Of a stretch of 64,000 nucleotides of DNA, positions 1 through 6,720 are shown piece by piece. A model generated the notes under the pieces. That model was not told the DNA's origin and made no database searches. It saw nothing but the letters and a program-made list of their open reading frames with translations. A program made the position numbers and the translations under genes. The stretch is taken from the NCBI GenBank assembly GCA_025757845.1, contig CP107211.1, positions 682,001-746,000 of the forward strand, in the 5' to 3' direction. The stretch comes from Oscillospiraceae bacterium. GTDB taxonomy: Bacteria; Bacillota; Clostridia; Oscillospirales; Ruminococcaceae. Within the stretch, counting starts at the first letter, position 1. Every line of letters starts with the position of its first letter.

Positions 1-174
1 GGCAACCTGACCCCCATCGGGGCATCGGCCAACATTGCGGCCATCGGCATCCTGCGCAAGAATGGTGAGACCGTGCGCACAGCCGACTTTTTGCGCATCG
101 GGGTGCCCTTTACACTGGCGGCAGTGCTGACCGGCTCGGTGTACCTGTGGCTGGTGTGGGGCCGCGCGTTGTAA
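1..174 (+). CDS. Ion permease C-terminus (ArsB/NhaD-type), partial
   Basis: Only the last 57 codons are in the window; the frame is open from base 1 to TAA at 172-174. The translation begins GNLTPIGASANI, followed by a short loop and a final hydrophobic helix ending WLVWGRAL. The GNLTPIGASAN signature is typical of the last transmembrane pair of ArsB/NhaD/SLC13-type membrane permeases, which move anions or exchange Na+/H+. The substrate cannot be deduced from this fragment. A strong terminator follows at 234-275, so this is the last gene of its transcript. Confidence 0.7.
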   Translation, partial: GNLTPIGASANIAAIGILRKNGETVRTADFLRIGVPFTLAAVLTGSVYLWLVWGRAL

Positions 175-233
175 GCAACAGAAAATGTCTGCCGCCAGCG
201 CCCGGCGGCCACGCTCAAACGACCAAATAAACC

Positions 234-275
234 GCCCGTCCTGTGCCGGAAAACCGGCCTGCGACGGGCTTTTTT
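234..275 (+). terminator. Rho-independent terminator after the permease
   Basis: Stem GCCCGTC/GACGGGC with an inner CCGG-aaaa-CCGG hairpin, followed by six T. Confidence 0.85.
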
Positions 276-325
276 ACGGAAGTATGACGTTTTATAAAAA
301 GAGAAAAGTTTTTTGCGGAAAACGC

Positions 326-353
326 TTGACAATTCCGGTATATCTGGTATAAT
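326..353 (+). promoter_or_regulatory. Promoter of tRNA-Leu
   Basis: TTGACA at 326-331 and TATAAT at 348-353 with a 16-bp spacer, 44 bp before the tRNA. The inverted tRNA-Leu copy at 28.3 kb has the same TTGACA/16 bp/TATAAT arrangement. Confidence 0.9.
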
Positions 354-397
354 AACTATCGTTCCGAGTGACACGGCTCACGAACAAAACAGAATAT

Positions 398-484
398 GCG
401 GATATGGCGGAATTGGCAGACGCGTTAGATTCAGGTTCTAATCGGGGCAACTCGGTGGAGGTTCAAGTCCTCTTATCCGCACCA
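398..484 (+). tRNA. tRNA-Leu (CAG)
   Basis: An 87-nt class II tRNA with acceptor stem GCGGATA/TATCCGC, anticodon stem TTAGA/TCTAA enclosing loop TTCAGGT (anticodon CAG), a long variable arm, T-loop TTCAAGT and encoded ACCA. Its 3' 22 bp reappear at 2750-2771, which makes it the attachment gene of the small island that follows. Confidence 0.95.
461..482 (+). repeat. 22-bp direct repeat, tRNA-Leu 3' end (left copy)
   Basis: The 22 bp starting GTTCAAGTCC and ending TATCCGCAC recur exactly at 2750-2771. They bracket 483-2749 like the attL/attR of a tRNA-targeting island. Confidence 0.85.
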
Positions 485-655
485 AACCATGAAAATCCGA
501 ACCTTTTCTCGATAGAAGAAGGGTTCGGGTTTTTGTTTTCTTTGGAAAACAGAATGAATCCCTTGATTCAATCGAAAAAAGTCCTAGACCTTATCATAAG
601 AAAGCACGACAGTCAACCGTAAGAGTGCCGTAAGGCAGAAAGGACGCAAGATTAT
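483..655 (+). repeat. Left arm of 173-bp inverted repeat flanking the sirtuin cassette
   Basis: Nearly identical, in inverse orientation, to 2458-2631. Both arms run from CAAACCATG beside the tRNA side, through a terminator-like hairpin, to GGACGCAAGATTAT at the first codon of the inward-facing gene. The right arm continues into ATG; the left continues into ATT. The arms carry no transposase and no tRNA sequence. Confidence 0.9.
495..535 (+). terminator. Terminator after tRNA-Leu, inside the repeat arm
   Basis: CCGAACC pairs with GGGTTCGG across a 17-nt loop and is followed by GTTTTTG. A matching hairpin lies in the right repeat arm at about 2583-2620. Confidence 0.75.
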
Positions 656-1472
656 TGCGAAAAAATTCAGAGAAGCGGACGCTATCTTGATCGGGGCCAG
701 TAACGGACTGTCCATCACCGAAGGACTGCATTTGTTTGCGGACAATGCGGCCTTTGAAAGAATGTTTGGGGATTTTAAACGGAAATACGACCTTGGGTGT
801 ATTTTGCAGGGCATGATGGCTGGATGGCCCAGCGAAGAGGAAAAATGGGCCTTCTGGGCCCGACTCATCCATCATTACTGCGGGCAGTACCAGCCTACGC
901 CGGTGATGAACGATTTGAAGGCCATTGTGGGAGAGAAAGATTACTTTGTCGTCACATCAAACGGAGAAGGTCACTTTGAACTGTGTGGCTTCGATCCGTC
1001 GAAAATCTATGAGATTGAGGGCAACTGGTTTACTATGCAGTGTGCCCGCCCCTGCCACGACACCATCTATCCTAGTCTGGAGATGGCAGAAAAATTATCG
1101 GCTGCCGAACAGCGCGGCCATGTGTCTACAGAATTGGTGCCGCGCTGTCCCAAGTGCGGCGGTCCCATGGACATCCACATGGGTGCGGGTCAGAGAATGA
1201 TTCCGGATACCGCTGCCCAGGCACGGTTCCAAAACTTTCTGAAAACCTACCACGGGAAGAAACTGGTGGTTTTGGAGCTGGGCATTGGCTGGCGCAATCA
1301 GCTGATCAAGGCCCCGATGATGCGCCTGGTGGCCAGCGAGCCAAACGCCACTTATGTGACCCTCAATCTTGGTGAGATCTACATTACGGACAATATCAAA
1401 GAAAAGTCCTTCGATCTGGACGGGCGGCTGGATGAGCTGCTGCCTGCTCTCCGGGAGGCGTGCGAGGCATAA
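654..1472 (+). CDS. Sir2-family NAD-dependent protein deacylase/ADP-ribosyltransferase (macrodomain-linked sirtuin class)
   Basis: A sirtuin of about 272 residues. The NAD-binding motif GASNGLSITEG lies near the N-terminus, followed by CILQGMMAGWPSEEEKW, the catalytic-region sequence TSNGEGHFELCGF, and two cysteine pairs (QCARPC and CPKCGG) expected to bind zinc. This pattern matches the microbial SirTM class, whose members act with macrodomain proteins in reversible ADP-ribosylation; no macrodomain gene is present here. The start is uncertain. The frame opens at 600, there is no ATG or GTG, and a TTG at 687 would delete the first beta strand. ATT at 654 aligns exactly with the ATG of the DUF6061 gene in the opposite repeat arm, after the same AAAGGACGCAAGATT leader. 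The native start may have been lost at the repeat junction. The glycosylase gene follows 21 bp downstream. Confidence 0.75.
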   Translation: MAKKFREADAILIGASNGLSITEGLHLFADNAAFERMFGDFKRKYDLGCILQGMMAGWPSEEEKWAFWARLIHHYCGQYQPTPVMNDLKAIVGEKDYFVVTSNGEGHFELCGFDPSKIYEIEGNWFTMQCARPCHDTIYPSLEMAEKLSAAEQRGHVSTELVPRCPKCGGPMDIHMGAGQRMIPDTAAQARFQNFLKTYHGKKLVVLELGIGWRNQLIKAPMMRLVASEPNATYVTLNLGEIYITDNIKEKSFDLDGRLDELLPALREACEA

Positions 1473-1493
1473 CGATTTCGGAGCAAGTTCAAA

Positions 1494-2069
1494 ATGACGA
1501 TACGAATGCAGTGGACAGATGGAAAGATTCGATGCCATTGGGTGAGCCCGACTAATACCACTTATCTGCGATACCATGACGAGGAATGGGGCAGACCGGT
1601 CCACGATGACCAGTTGCTGTTTGAAATGTTGATTTTGGAGAATTTTCAGGCGGGCCTCACCTGGGAATGTGTCTTAAATAAACGAGAAGCATTTCGCCGT
1701 GCTTTTGACGGGTTTGATTTACGGAAGGTGGCATCTTATAGCGAAGAAAAATTGACGGCTCTGCAAGCTGACTCTGGAATCATCCGTAACCGGCTGAAAA
1801 TACGAGCTGCAGTGGTCAACGCACAAGTGTTTCAAAAGATACAGCAAGAGTGGGGCAGTTTTAACCGATACTTATGGCATTGGACAGATGAAAAGAGCAT
1901 CCAAGAAGTAGACAAGGTCAGCTCACCATTATCGGATGCTATCTCAAAAGACTTGAAAAAGCGAGGCATGAAGTTTGTGGGGACCGTAATCATCTATGCC
2001 TATTTGCAGGCGGTGGGAGTTATCAACTCTCATGAATCAGGTTGCTTCCTGAATCCTTTGCAGCAGTAG
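1494..2069 (+). CDS. tag: DNA-3-methyladenine glycosylase I
   Basis: A 191-residue protein of normal length for Tag, which removes 3-methyladenine from alkylated DNA to start base-excision repair. Visible family features are RCHW near residue 12, YHDEEWGRPVHDD, LFEMLILENFQAGLTWE with the catalytic-pocket Glu/Trp, KREAFRRAFDGFD, GIIRNRLKI and KFVGTVIIYAYLQAVG. The usual C-terminal zinc ligands are reduced; the tail is HESGCF. ATG 1494 is used, and ATG 1506 is an alternative since neither has a strong Shine-Dalgarno sequence. It is probably cotranscribed with the upstream sirtuin, pairing a DNA or protein damage-response enzyme with NAD-dependent deacylation. Confidence 0.9.
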   Translation: MTIRMQWTDGKIRCHWVSPTNTTYLRYHDEEWGRPVHDDQLLFEMLILENFQAGLTWECVLNKREAFRRAFDGFDLRKVASYSEEKLTALQADSGIIRNRLKIRAAVVNAQVFQKIQQEWGSFNRYLWHWTDEKSIQEVDKVSSPLSDAISKDLKKRGMKFVGTVIIYAYLQAVGVINSHESGCFLNPLQQ

Positions 2070-2161
2070 AAAATGCAGAAAATAAAATGAACCTCCATCC
2101 TAATGCTTCTATTTTACACCTCTCCGGAGATTTACACGACTATTTGGATGGTCTCCCGAAA

Positions 2162-2204
2162 AATGCTGGACAACACCAACTCAAAAATGGTATTGTCCAG
2201 CATT
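2162..2204. terminator. Bidirectional terminator between tag and the DUF6061 gene
   Basis: Perfect 12-bp stem AATGCTGGACAA/TTGTCCAGCATT with a 19-nt loop, placed between convergent genes. Confidence 0.75.
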
Positions 2205-2207
2205 CAT

Positions 2208-2459
2208 TTAGTTTTCTAGCCGGTGGCTTCCAGTTACGTTTTTCAAATATTCCTCCGGGTCGCCGTTCAGAATCAGTTCGGCATACGCCAGAGGGTTATT
2301 GTAGATGAGGTAGTCCAGCTCCGTCCTCTGCGCCATGGTCACGTTCCGTGCATCTTCGACCCCGGTACAGTCGATGGAAATTTTTCTCCCATCCCGGAGC
2401 AGCAGCTCCACGCAGCCGGTGTCCATGTTGAACGAACAAACTCTTGCATCGCACTTCAT
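2208..2459 (-). CDS. DUF6061 family small protein
   Basis: An 83-residue acidic protein with the family look MDTGCVELLLRDGRKISIDC, then ELDYLIYNNPLAYAELILNG. No catalytic motif or membrane segment is seen, and the function is unknown. It starts at ATG 2459 with AAAGGA 10 bp upstream, exactly where the right inverted-repeat arm ends, so its whole promoter and leader lie inside the repeat. It converges on the sirtuin-tag pair. Relatives are common in accessory islands of gut Clostridia (recalled, not searched). Confidence 0.7.
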   Translation of the reverse strand: MKCDARVCSFNMDTGCVELLLRDGRKISIDCTGVEDARNVTMAQRTELDYLIYNNPLAYAELILNGDPEEYLKNVTGSHRLEN

Positions 2460-2631
2460 AATCTTGCGTCCTTTCCGCCTTACGGCACTCTTACGGTTGA
2501 CTGTCGTGCTTTCTTATGATAAGGTCTAGGACTTTTTTCGATGGAAGCAAGGGATTCATTCTGTTTTCCGAAGAATGCAAAAAATCCAAACCCTTCTCCT
2601 ATCGAGAAAAGGTTCGGATTTTCATGGTTTG
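2458..2631 (-). repeat. Right arm of inverted repeat flanking the sirtuin cassette
   Basis: Inverse copy of 483-655, with mismatches mostly around the terminator hairpin and one compensated length difference. It ends precisely at the DUF6061 start codon. Confidence 0.9.
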
Positions 2632-2749
2632 ACACAATAAAAGACATACGAACGTGTGCTCCCCGGTAGACATTCCTACGGGTTGGGAACCGCGTACTAA
2701 GCAACAGCCCACTGGGCTGATTGCTTACCCTGCTGCGCAGGGCCGTGCT
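2632..2749. other. Island end region with small palindromes, no gene
   Basis: This stretch holds a 17-bp copy (2639-2655, AAAAGACATACGAACGT) of the tRNA-terminator sequence at 2780-2796. It also holds the palindrome 2698-2727 (TAAGCAA...CAGCCCA/TGGGCTGA...TTGCTTA) and a CCCTG/CAGGG hairpin at 2728-2742. No credible coding frame is present. It looks like the recombination end of the island. Confidence 0.5.
2698..2727. repeat. REP-like palindrome
   Basis: A 30-bp near-perfect palindrome: TAAGCAA pairs with TTGCTTA and CAGCCCA with TGGGCTG, with one bulged base. Confidence 0.6.
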
Positions 2750-2771
2750 GTTCAAGTCCTCTTATCCGCAC
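2750..2771 (+). repeat. 22-bp direct repeat, tRNA-Leu 3' end (right copy)
   Basis: Exact copy of 461-482, without the rest of a tRNA. It is followed directly by what looks like the original tRNA terminator. Confidence 0.85.
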
Positions 2772-2779
2772 AAAAAAAG

Positions 2780-2808
2780 AAAAGACATACGAACGTATGT
2801 CTTTTCTT
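2780..2808. terminator. Palindromic terminator, probably the ancestral tRNA-Leu terminator
   Basis: Perfect 12-bp stem AAAAGACATACG/CGTATGTCTTTT with loop AA. It lies between CCTCTTATCCGCAC on the left and CTTGGTGCG on the right. If the ICE is removed at GGTGCG, it sits between two convergent tRNA-Leu genes and could terminate both. Confidence 0.8.
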
Positions 2809-2814
2809 GGTGCG
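2808..2814. other. Putative ICE left junction (att core TGGTGCG)
   Basis: TGGTGCG here is shared with 28309-28315, the 3' end of the inverted tRNA-Leu. Little else is shared, as expected for a large serine recombinase. Joining the outer flanks restores a symmetrical pair of tRNA genes. Confidence 0.5.
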
Positions 2815-2969
2815 AGTAGTGATACAGAACTTTTCAAAAACCATCGTAGTACAATTTGTTTTTGAGGTCATCGGATAGCAACTTGCTTGTATCGCACCCC
2901 GATGGGTAGCTGTGTTTGAAATCCAGTTGCCTTTTATATACCACACAACCTAAAAATTATCAAGTACGC

Positions 2970-3020
2970 GCAGCGTTCACTTTCTCCCATCACCGGGAGC
3001 AAATGGACGCTGCTTTTTTT
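2970..3020 (+). terminator. Large hairpin with T-run before the first ICE gene
   Basis: A GCAGCGTTCA-type arm pairs with TGGACGCTGC, enclosing an inner CTCCC/GGGAG hairpin, followed by seven T. It sits 29 bp before the start codon, so it is either an attenuator or insulation from tRNA readthrough. The preceding 2815-2969 holds no gene. Confidence 0.75.
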
Positions 3021-3048
3021 GTTTGCAACGAAAGGAGGCATCCGTGAA

Positions 3049-3963
3049 ATGGCAGTATTTCGGGTAGAAAAGAACAGCGGCTATACGGTCATGTCGAACC
3101 ATCATCTGCGGAACCGGGCCTTGTCCCTGAAAGCCAAAGGCTTACTCTCCCAAATGCTCTCCCTGCCGGAAGATTGGGACTACACCCTGCAAGGACTGGC
3201 CCGTATCAACCGGGAAAGCATAGACGCGATACGGCAGGCCATCCGGGAACTGGAACAGGCGGGCTACATCCAGCGTTCCAGAGAACGGGACGAGAAAGGA
3301 CGGCTGCGCGGCGCAGACTATGTAATCTTCGAGCTGCCGCAGCCCATTCCTGCATCGGTTTCACCTACATTGGAAAATCCAACGTTGGAGAATCCCACGC
3401 AGGAAAACCCTACGTTGGAAAATCCAATGCAATTAAATAAAGATAAACTAATTACAGAAAAACAAAAGAAAGAGGGATTAAATACCGATTCCATTCCTAT
3501 CCATTCCCCAAACCCCTTGCCTTTGGACGAGGACGAGGCAGCGGCACCGCCGCCGGAACGGACAGGAAGCCGAAAGGAAGCGGCCTATCAAATCTACCGG
3601 GACCTGATTTTGGAGAACATCGAGTATGACACCCTCACCCAGAATCCCCGGATAGACCGGGAACAGCTGGACGAGATCGTGGACATCCTGCTGGAAACTG
3701 TCTGTACCAGCCGCAAGTCCATCCGGGTTGCCGGGGACGATTATCAGGCAGAGCTGGTCAAGGCCAAGTTTCTGAAACTGGACAGCCATCACATCGAGTT
3801 CGTCATGGACTGCCTGCGGGATAACACCACCAAAGTCCGCAACATCAAGCAATACCTGCGGGCCATGCTGTTCAACGCCCCCAGCACCATCAACAGCTAC
3901 TATGCGTCCCTTGTGGCGCACGATATGGCGCAGCCCGATTGGGGCCACCCGCCCAACACCTGA
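3049..3963 (+). CDS. DUF6017 / winged-helix replication-type protein
   Basis: A 304-residue protein. Residues about 1-100 form a helix-turn-helix domain (MAVFRVEKNSGYTVMSNHHL, LSLPEDWDYT, ARINRESIDAIRQAIRELEQAGYI). A low-complexity linker follows, then a C-terminal region matching what I recall as DUF6017 (NIEYDTL, QLDEIVDILLETV, VKAKFLKLDSHHIEFVMDCL). It begins the transfer region of Tn1549-like elements and is thought to be a replication- or partition-like DNA-binding protein. The start is ATG 3049, with AGGAGG 10 bp upstream. The linker holds four near-identical pentapeptide repeats (xxENP). The role is inferred from position. Confidence 0.75.
   Translation: MAVFRVEKNSGYTVMSNHHLRNRALSLKAKGLLSQMLSLPEDWDYTLQGLARINRESIDAIRQAIRELEQAGYIQRSRERDEKGRLRGADYVIFELPQPIPASVSPTLENPTLENPTQENPTLENPMQLNKDKLITEKQKKEGLNTDSIPIHSPNPLPLDEDEAAAPPPERTGSRKEAAYQIYRDLILENIEYDTLTQNPRIDREQLDEIVDILLETVCTSRKSIRVAGDDYQAELVKAKFLKLDSHHIEFVMDCLRDNTTKVRNIKQYLRAMLFNAPSTINSYYASLVAHDMAQPDWGHPPNT
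3368..3429 (+). repeat. 15-bp tandem repeat inside the DUF6017 gene
   Basis: Four copies of a 15-bp unit (TTGGAAAATCCAACG-like) encode TLENP/TQENP/TLENP/MQ. The period is in frame, so copy-number change would only lengthen the linker. Confidence 0.75.
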
Positions 3964-3982
3964 CCGAAAGGAGCGTCTACCC

Positions 3983-4024
3983 ATGAGAACCCTTTACCTG
4001 CGGCGGCTGGTGGTTCCACCCTAG
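3983..4024 (+). CDS. 13-codon basic mini-ORF
   Basis: ATG AGA ACC ... TAG encodes MRTLYLRRLVVPP, with AAAGGAG 8-14 bp upstream and 40 bp before the next gene. It is too short for normal gene finding. The strong ribosome site and Arg-Arg content suggest a leader or translational-coupling peptide, but this is speculative. Confidence 0.35.
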   Translation: MRTLYLRRLVVPP

Positions 4025-4063
4025 CTGCCGCTTTTCCGACTACCTGCCAAGGAGGATTGCTGA

Positions 4064-4534
4064 ATGCAGGAAGAAGTCACCCAGAAAACCATTGCCCTGT
4101 CCATGAAAACGGGCAAGCTCACCGCCCAAGCCCTGCAAGCTGCCCTGAAAAAATATTTGCAGCACCGGGCCAAGGGGCCAAAGCTGCATCACGGCAAGCA
4201 AAGCCTGAAACAGCTGAAAGCCCACGGCGCGGCTCTGACCAACATTGAAGTCACGGAGGCGAACGTCGGGGCGTTTAAGCCCTGCGCCAAGAAGTACGGC
4301 GTGGACTTCACCTTACGCAAGGACAAGACCACCCAGCCGCCCCACTACATCGTGATCTTCAAGGCCAAGGATGCGGACAATTTGGAACAGGCGTTCCGGG
4401 AGTTCACGGCCAAAACACTCACCAAGGAGCAGCGGCCCTCCATCCGCAAAGTGCTGGCAGTGGCTAAGCAGAAAGCGGCCCAGCAGCCGAAACGTGCAAA
4501 GGAAAAAATCAAGCAAAGGGGGCTGGAACGATGA
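4064..4534 (+). CDS. PcfB/DUF3801 family conjugation protein
   Basis: A 156-residue basic protein with N-terminal QEEVTQKTIALSMKTGKLTAQALQAAL and a Lys/Gln-rich C-terminus. This is the layout of DUF3801/PcfB, a cytosolic partner of the conjugative coupling protein in Gram-positive type IV secretion. It starts at ATG 4064 behind AAGGAGG. Its end overlaps the VirD4/TraG start by 4 bp (ATGA), indicating translational coupling. Confidence 0.85.
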   Translation: MQEEVTQKTIALSMKTGKLTAQALQAALKKYLQHRAKGPKLHHGKQSLKQLKAHGAALTNIEVTEANVGAFKPCAKKYGVDFTLRKDKTTQPPHYIVIFKAKDADNLEQAFREFTAKTLTKEQRPSIRKVLAVAKQKAAQQPKRAKEKIKQRGLER

Positions 4535-6339
4535 AGCCTGAACTGAAAAAGCTGCTGGTGCTGAATCTGCCGTATCTGCTGTTCGTGTACCTGTTCGCCA
4601 AATGCGGGCAGGCGTACCGTCTGGCGGCGGGTGCAGATTCTTTGGCCAAGCTGTTGCACCTAACGAGCGGCATCTCCGCCACCTTTGCAAACCCGCTGCC
4701 CAGCCTGCATCCGTTTGACCTGTGCGTGGGCGTTGCCGGGGCGGTGGCTGTCCGGCTCATCGTGTACAGCAAAGGCAAGAACGCCAAGAAATACCGCAAG
4801 GGTGAAGAATACGGCTCTGCCAGATGGGGCACCGCCAAGGACATTGCCCCCTACATCGACCCCAAGTTTGAAAACAACATCCTGCTGACCCAGACCGAAC
4901 GCCTGACCATGACCGGGCGGCCCAAAGACCCCAAGACGGCCCGGAACAAGAATGTGCTGGTGATTGGCGGCTCCGGCAGCGGCAAGACGCGGTTTTACGT
5001 CAAGCCCAACCTCATGCAATGCTTTCCCACGTCTGATTATCCCACCTCATTCGTAGTCACAGACCCGAAAGGCACACTGGTTCTCGAAACGGGCCAAATG
5101 TTCCAGCGGGCGGGCTACCGGGTGAAAATCCTGAACACGATAAACTTTTCCAAGTCCATGAAGTACAACCCCTTTGTCTATATCCACTCGGAAAAAGACG
5201 TGCTGAAGCTGGTGAATACCCTTATCGCCAACACCAAGGGCGAGGGTGAAAAATCAGCAGAAGATTTTTGGGTGAAGTCGGAACGGCTGTTCTACACGGC
5301 TCTGATCGGCTACATCTGGTACGAGGCCCCGGCAGAGGAAATGAACTTCACCACCCTGCTGGAAATGATAAATGCCAGTGAAGCCCGCGAGGATGACCCG
5401 GACTTTCAAAGCCCGGTGGACCTCATGTTTGAGCGGCTGGAACAGAAAGACCCGGACCACTTCGCTGTCCGGCAGTACAAAAAGTTCTTGCTGTCGGCGG
5501 GCAAGACCCGTTCCTCCATCCTGATAAGCTGCGGTGCCCGTTTAGCCCCGTTTGACATCCGGGAAGTGCGTGAACTGATGGAGGACGATGAAATGGAGCT
5601 GGACACCATCGGGGATGAAAAGACGGTATTGTTCCTGATTATGAGCGACACGGACACCACCTTCAACTTCATTCTTGCCATGCTTCAAAGCCAGCTTATC
5701 AACCTGCTGTGTGACCGTGCGGATGATAAATACGGTGGCCGACTGCCTGTCCATGTACGGCTGATTCTGGACGAGTTCGCCAACATTGGGCAGATTCCCA
5801 ACTTCGACAAGCTGATCGCCACCATCCGCAGCCGGGAAATCTCGGCATCCATCATCTTGCAGAGCCAGTCGCAGCTGAAAGCTATCTACAAGGATGCGGC
5901 CGAAATCATTTCGGACAATTGCGATTCTGTTCTCTTTTTGAGCGGGCGGGGCAAAAATGCCAAAGAGATCTCCGATGCGCTGGGGAAAGAGACCATCGAC
6001 AGTTTCAACACCAGCGAAAACCGGGGTTCTCAAACCTCCCACGGACTGAACTATCAAAAATTAGGAAAGGCGTTGATGTCAGAGGACGAAATTGCAATCA
6101 TGGACGGCGGCAAATGTATTTTGCAGCTGCGGGGTGTGAGGCCGTTCTTCTCGGAGAAGTTCGACATCACCAAGCACCCGCACTACAAATACCTTGCGGA
6201 CGCGGACAAGAAAAATACCTTTGATGTGGACAGGTTCTTATCCACCCTGCGCCGGAAACGGCAGCAGGTAGTCGCACAGGACGAAAGTTTTGACCTGTAC
6301 GAAATCGACCTGTCGGATGAAGATTCAGCCGCCGAATAA
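4531..6339 (+). CDS. VirD4/TraG-type coupling ATPase
   Basis: A 602-residue type IV coupling protein that links the relaxase-DNA complex to the mating channel at the membrane. Two hydrophobic segments occur in residues 8-80. The Walker A motif GGSGSGKT is at about 146-153. Walker B LILDEFANIG is at about 411-420. SREISASIILQSQSQLKAIY and the C-terminal ILQLRGVRPF block are typical of TraG/TraD. It sits between PcfB and the Maff2 pilin-like gene, as in Tn1549-family ICEs. Confidence 0.95.
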   Translation: MKPELKKLLVLNLPYLLFVYLFAKCGQAYRLAAGADSLAKLLHLTSGISATFANPLPSLHPFDLCVGVAGAVAVRLIVYSKGKNAKKYRKGEEYGSARWGTAKDIAPYIDPKFENNILLTQTERLTMTGRPKDPKTARNKNVLVIGGSGSGKTRFYVKPNLMQCFPTSDYPTSFVVTDPKGTLVLETGQMFQRAGYRVKILNTINFSKSMKYNPFVYIHSEKDVLKLVNTLIANTKGEGEKSAEDFWVKSERLFYTALIGYIWYEAPAEEMNFTTLLEMINASEAREDDPDFQSPVDLMFERLEQKDPDHFAVRQYKKFLLSAGKTRSSILISCGARLAPFDIREVRELMEDDEMELDTIGDEKTVLFLIMSDTDTTFNFILAMLQSQLINLLCDRADDKYGGRLPVHVRLILDEFANIGQIPNFDKLIATIRSREISASIILQSQSQLKAIYKDAAEIISDNCDSVLFLSGRGKNAKEISDALGKETIDSFNTSENRGSQTSHGLNYQKLGKALMSEDEIAIMDGGKCILQLRGVRPFFSEKFDITKHPHYKYLADADKKNTFDVDRFLSTLRRKRQQVVAQDESFDLYEIDLSDEDSAAE

Positions 6340-6401
6340 GGCGGTATTTTTTGAAAAAATTTTTGAGTGCCGCAGAACAAGCGGCAGAAAGTGAGGACCT
6401 T

Positions 6402-6617
6402 ATGGAATTTTTCAACAGCGCAGTCGATACTTTGCAGACGATTGTGGTCGGTCTGGGCGGTGCCCTGTGTGTCTGGGGCGGCATCAACCTGTTGGAGGGT
6501 TATGGACAGGATAACCCCGGCAGCAAGAGCCAGGGCGTGAAGCAGCTGGTCGCGGGCGGCGGCGTTGCCCTGATCGGCGTGACCCTTGTCCCGCTGCTGT
6601 CCGGGCTGCTGGGCTAA
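6402..6617 (+). CDS. Maff2-family small membrane protein (VirB2-like)
   Basis: A 71-residue protein with two hydrophobic helices around the conserved centre NLLEGYGQDNPGSKSQGVKQL. It corresponds to the Maff2/VirB2-like component found between the coupling protein and the VirB6-like gene in this ICE class. ATG 6402 was chosen because the family begins MxFFN; the frame is open further upstream without a good ribosome site. Confidence 0.85.
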   Translation: MEFFNSAVDTLQTIVVGLGGALCVWGGINLLEGYGQDNPGSKSQGVKQLVAGGGVALIGVTLVPLLSGLLG

Positions 6618-6720
6618 GCCCTGCATCGCTGCCCACAATTTTCCGAATAACGAACACTTAAAATCCTACTCCGCGCTCTCCCTCTCACATGGGAGGGCGC
6701 GGGAAAGGAGGTATCTTTGC

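Larger units (their letters stand above)
342..484 (+). repeat. Left arm of 143-bp inverted tRNA-Leu duplication
   Basis: The -10 box, leader and whole tRNA-Leu are repeated in inverse orientation at 28309-28451 with two mismatches in 143 positions (GTGACACGG here, GCGACACAG there). Identity stops exactly after the encoded CCA. Homologous recombination between the arms would invert the 28 kb between them. Confidence 0.9.

Noticed and set aside
368..622. 84-codon ORF across tRNA-Leu
   Set aside because: It reads through the tRNA and terminator; no ribosome site and no protein-like pattern.
2654..2878. 74-codon ORF across the att-like repeat
   Set aside because: It is formed by the palindromes and the tRNA fragment; non-coding composition.
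3368..3429. Short tandem repeats considered as a CRISPR-like array
   Set aside because: 15-bp contiguous units without spacers, in frame within a gene. No CRISPR array or cas gene was seen in the window.
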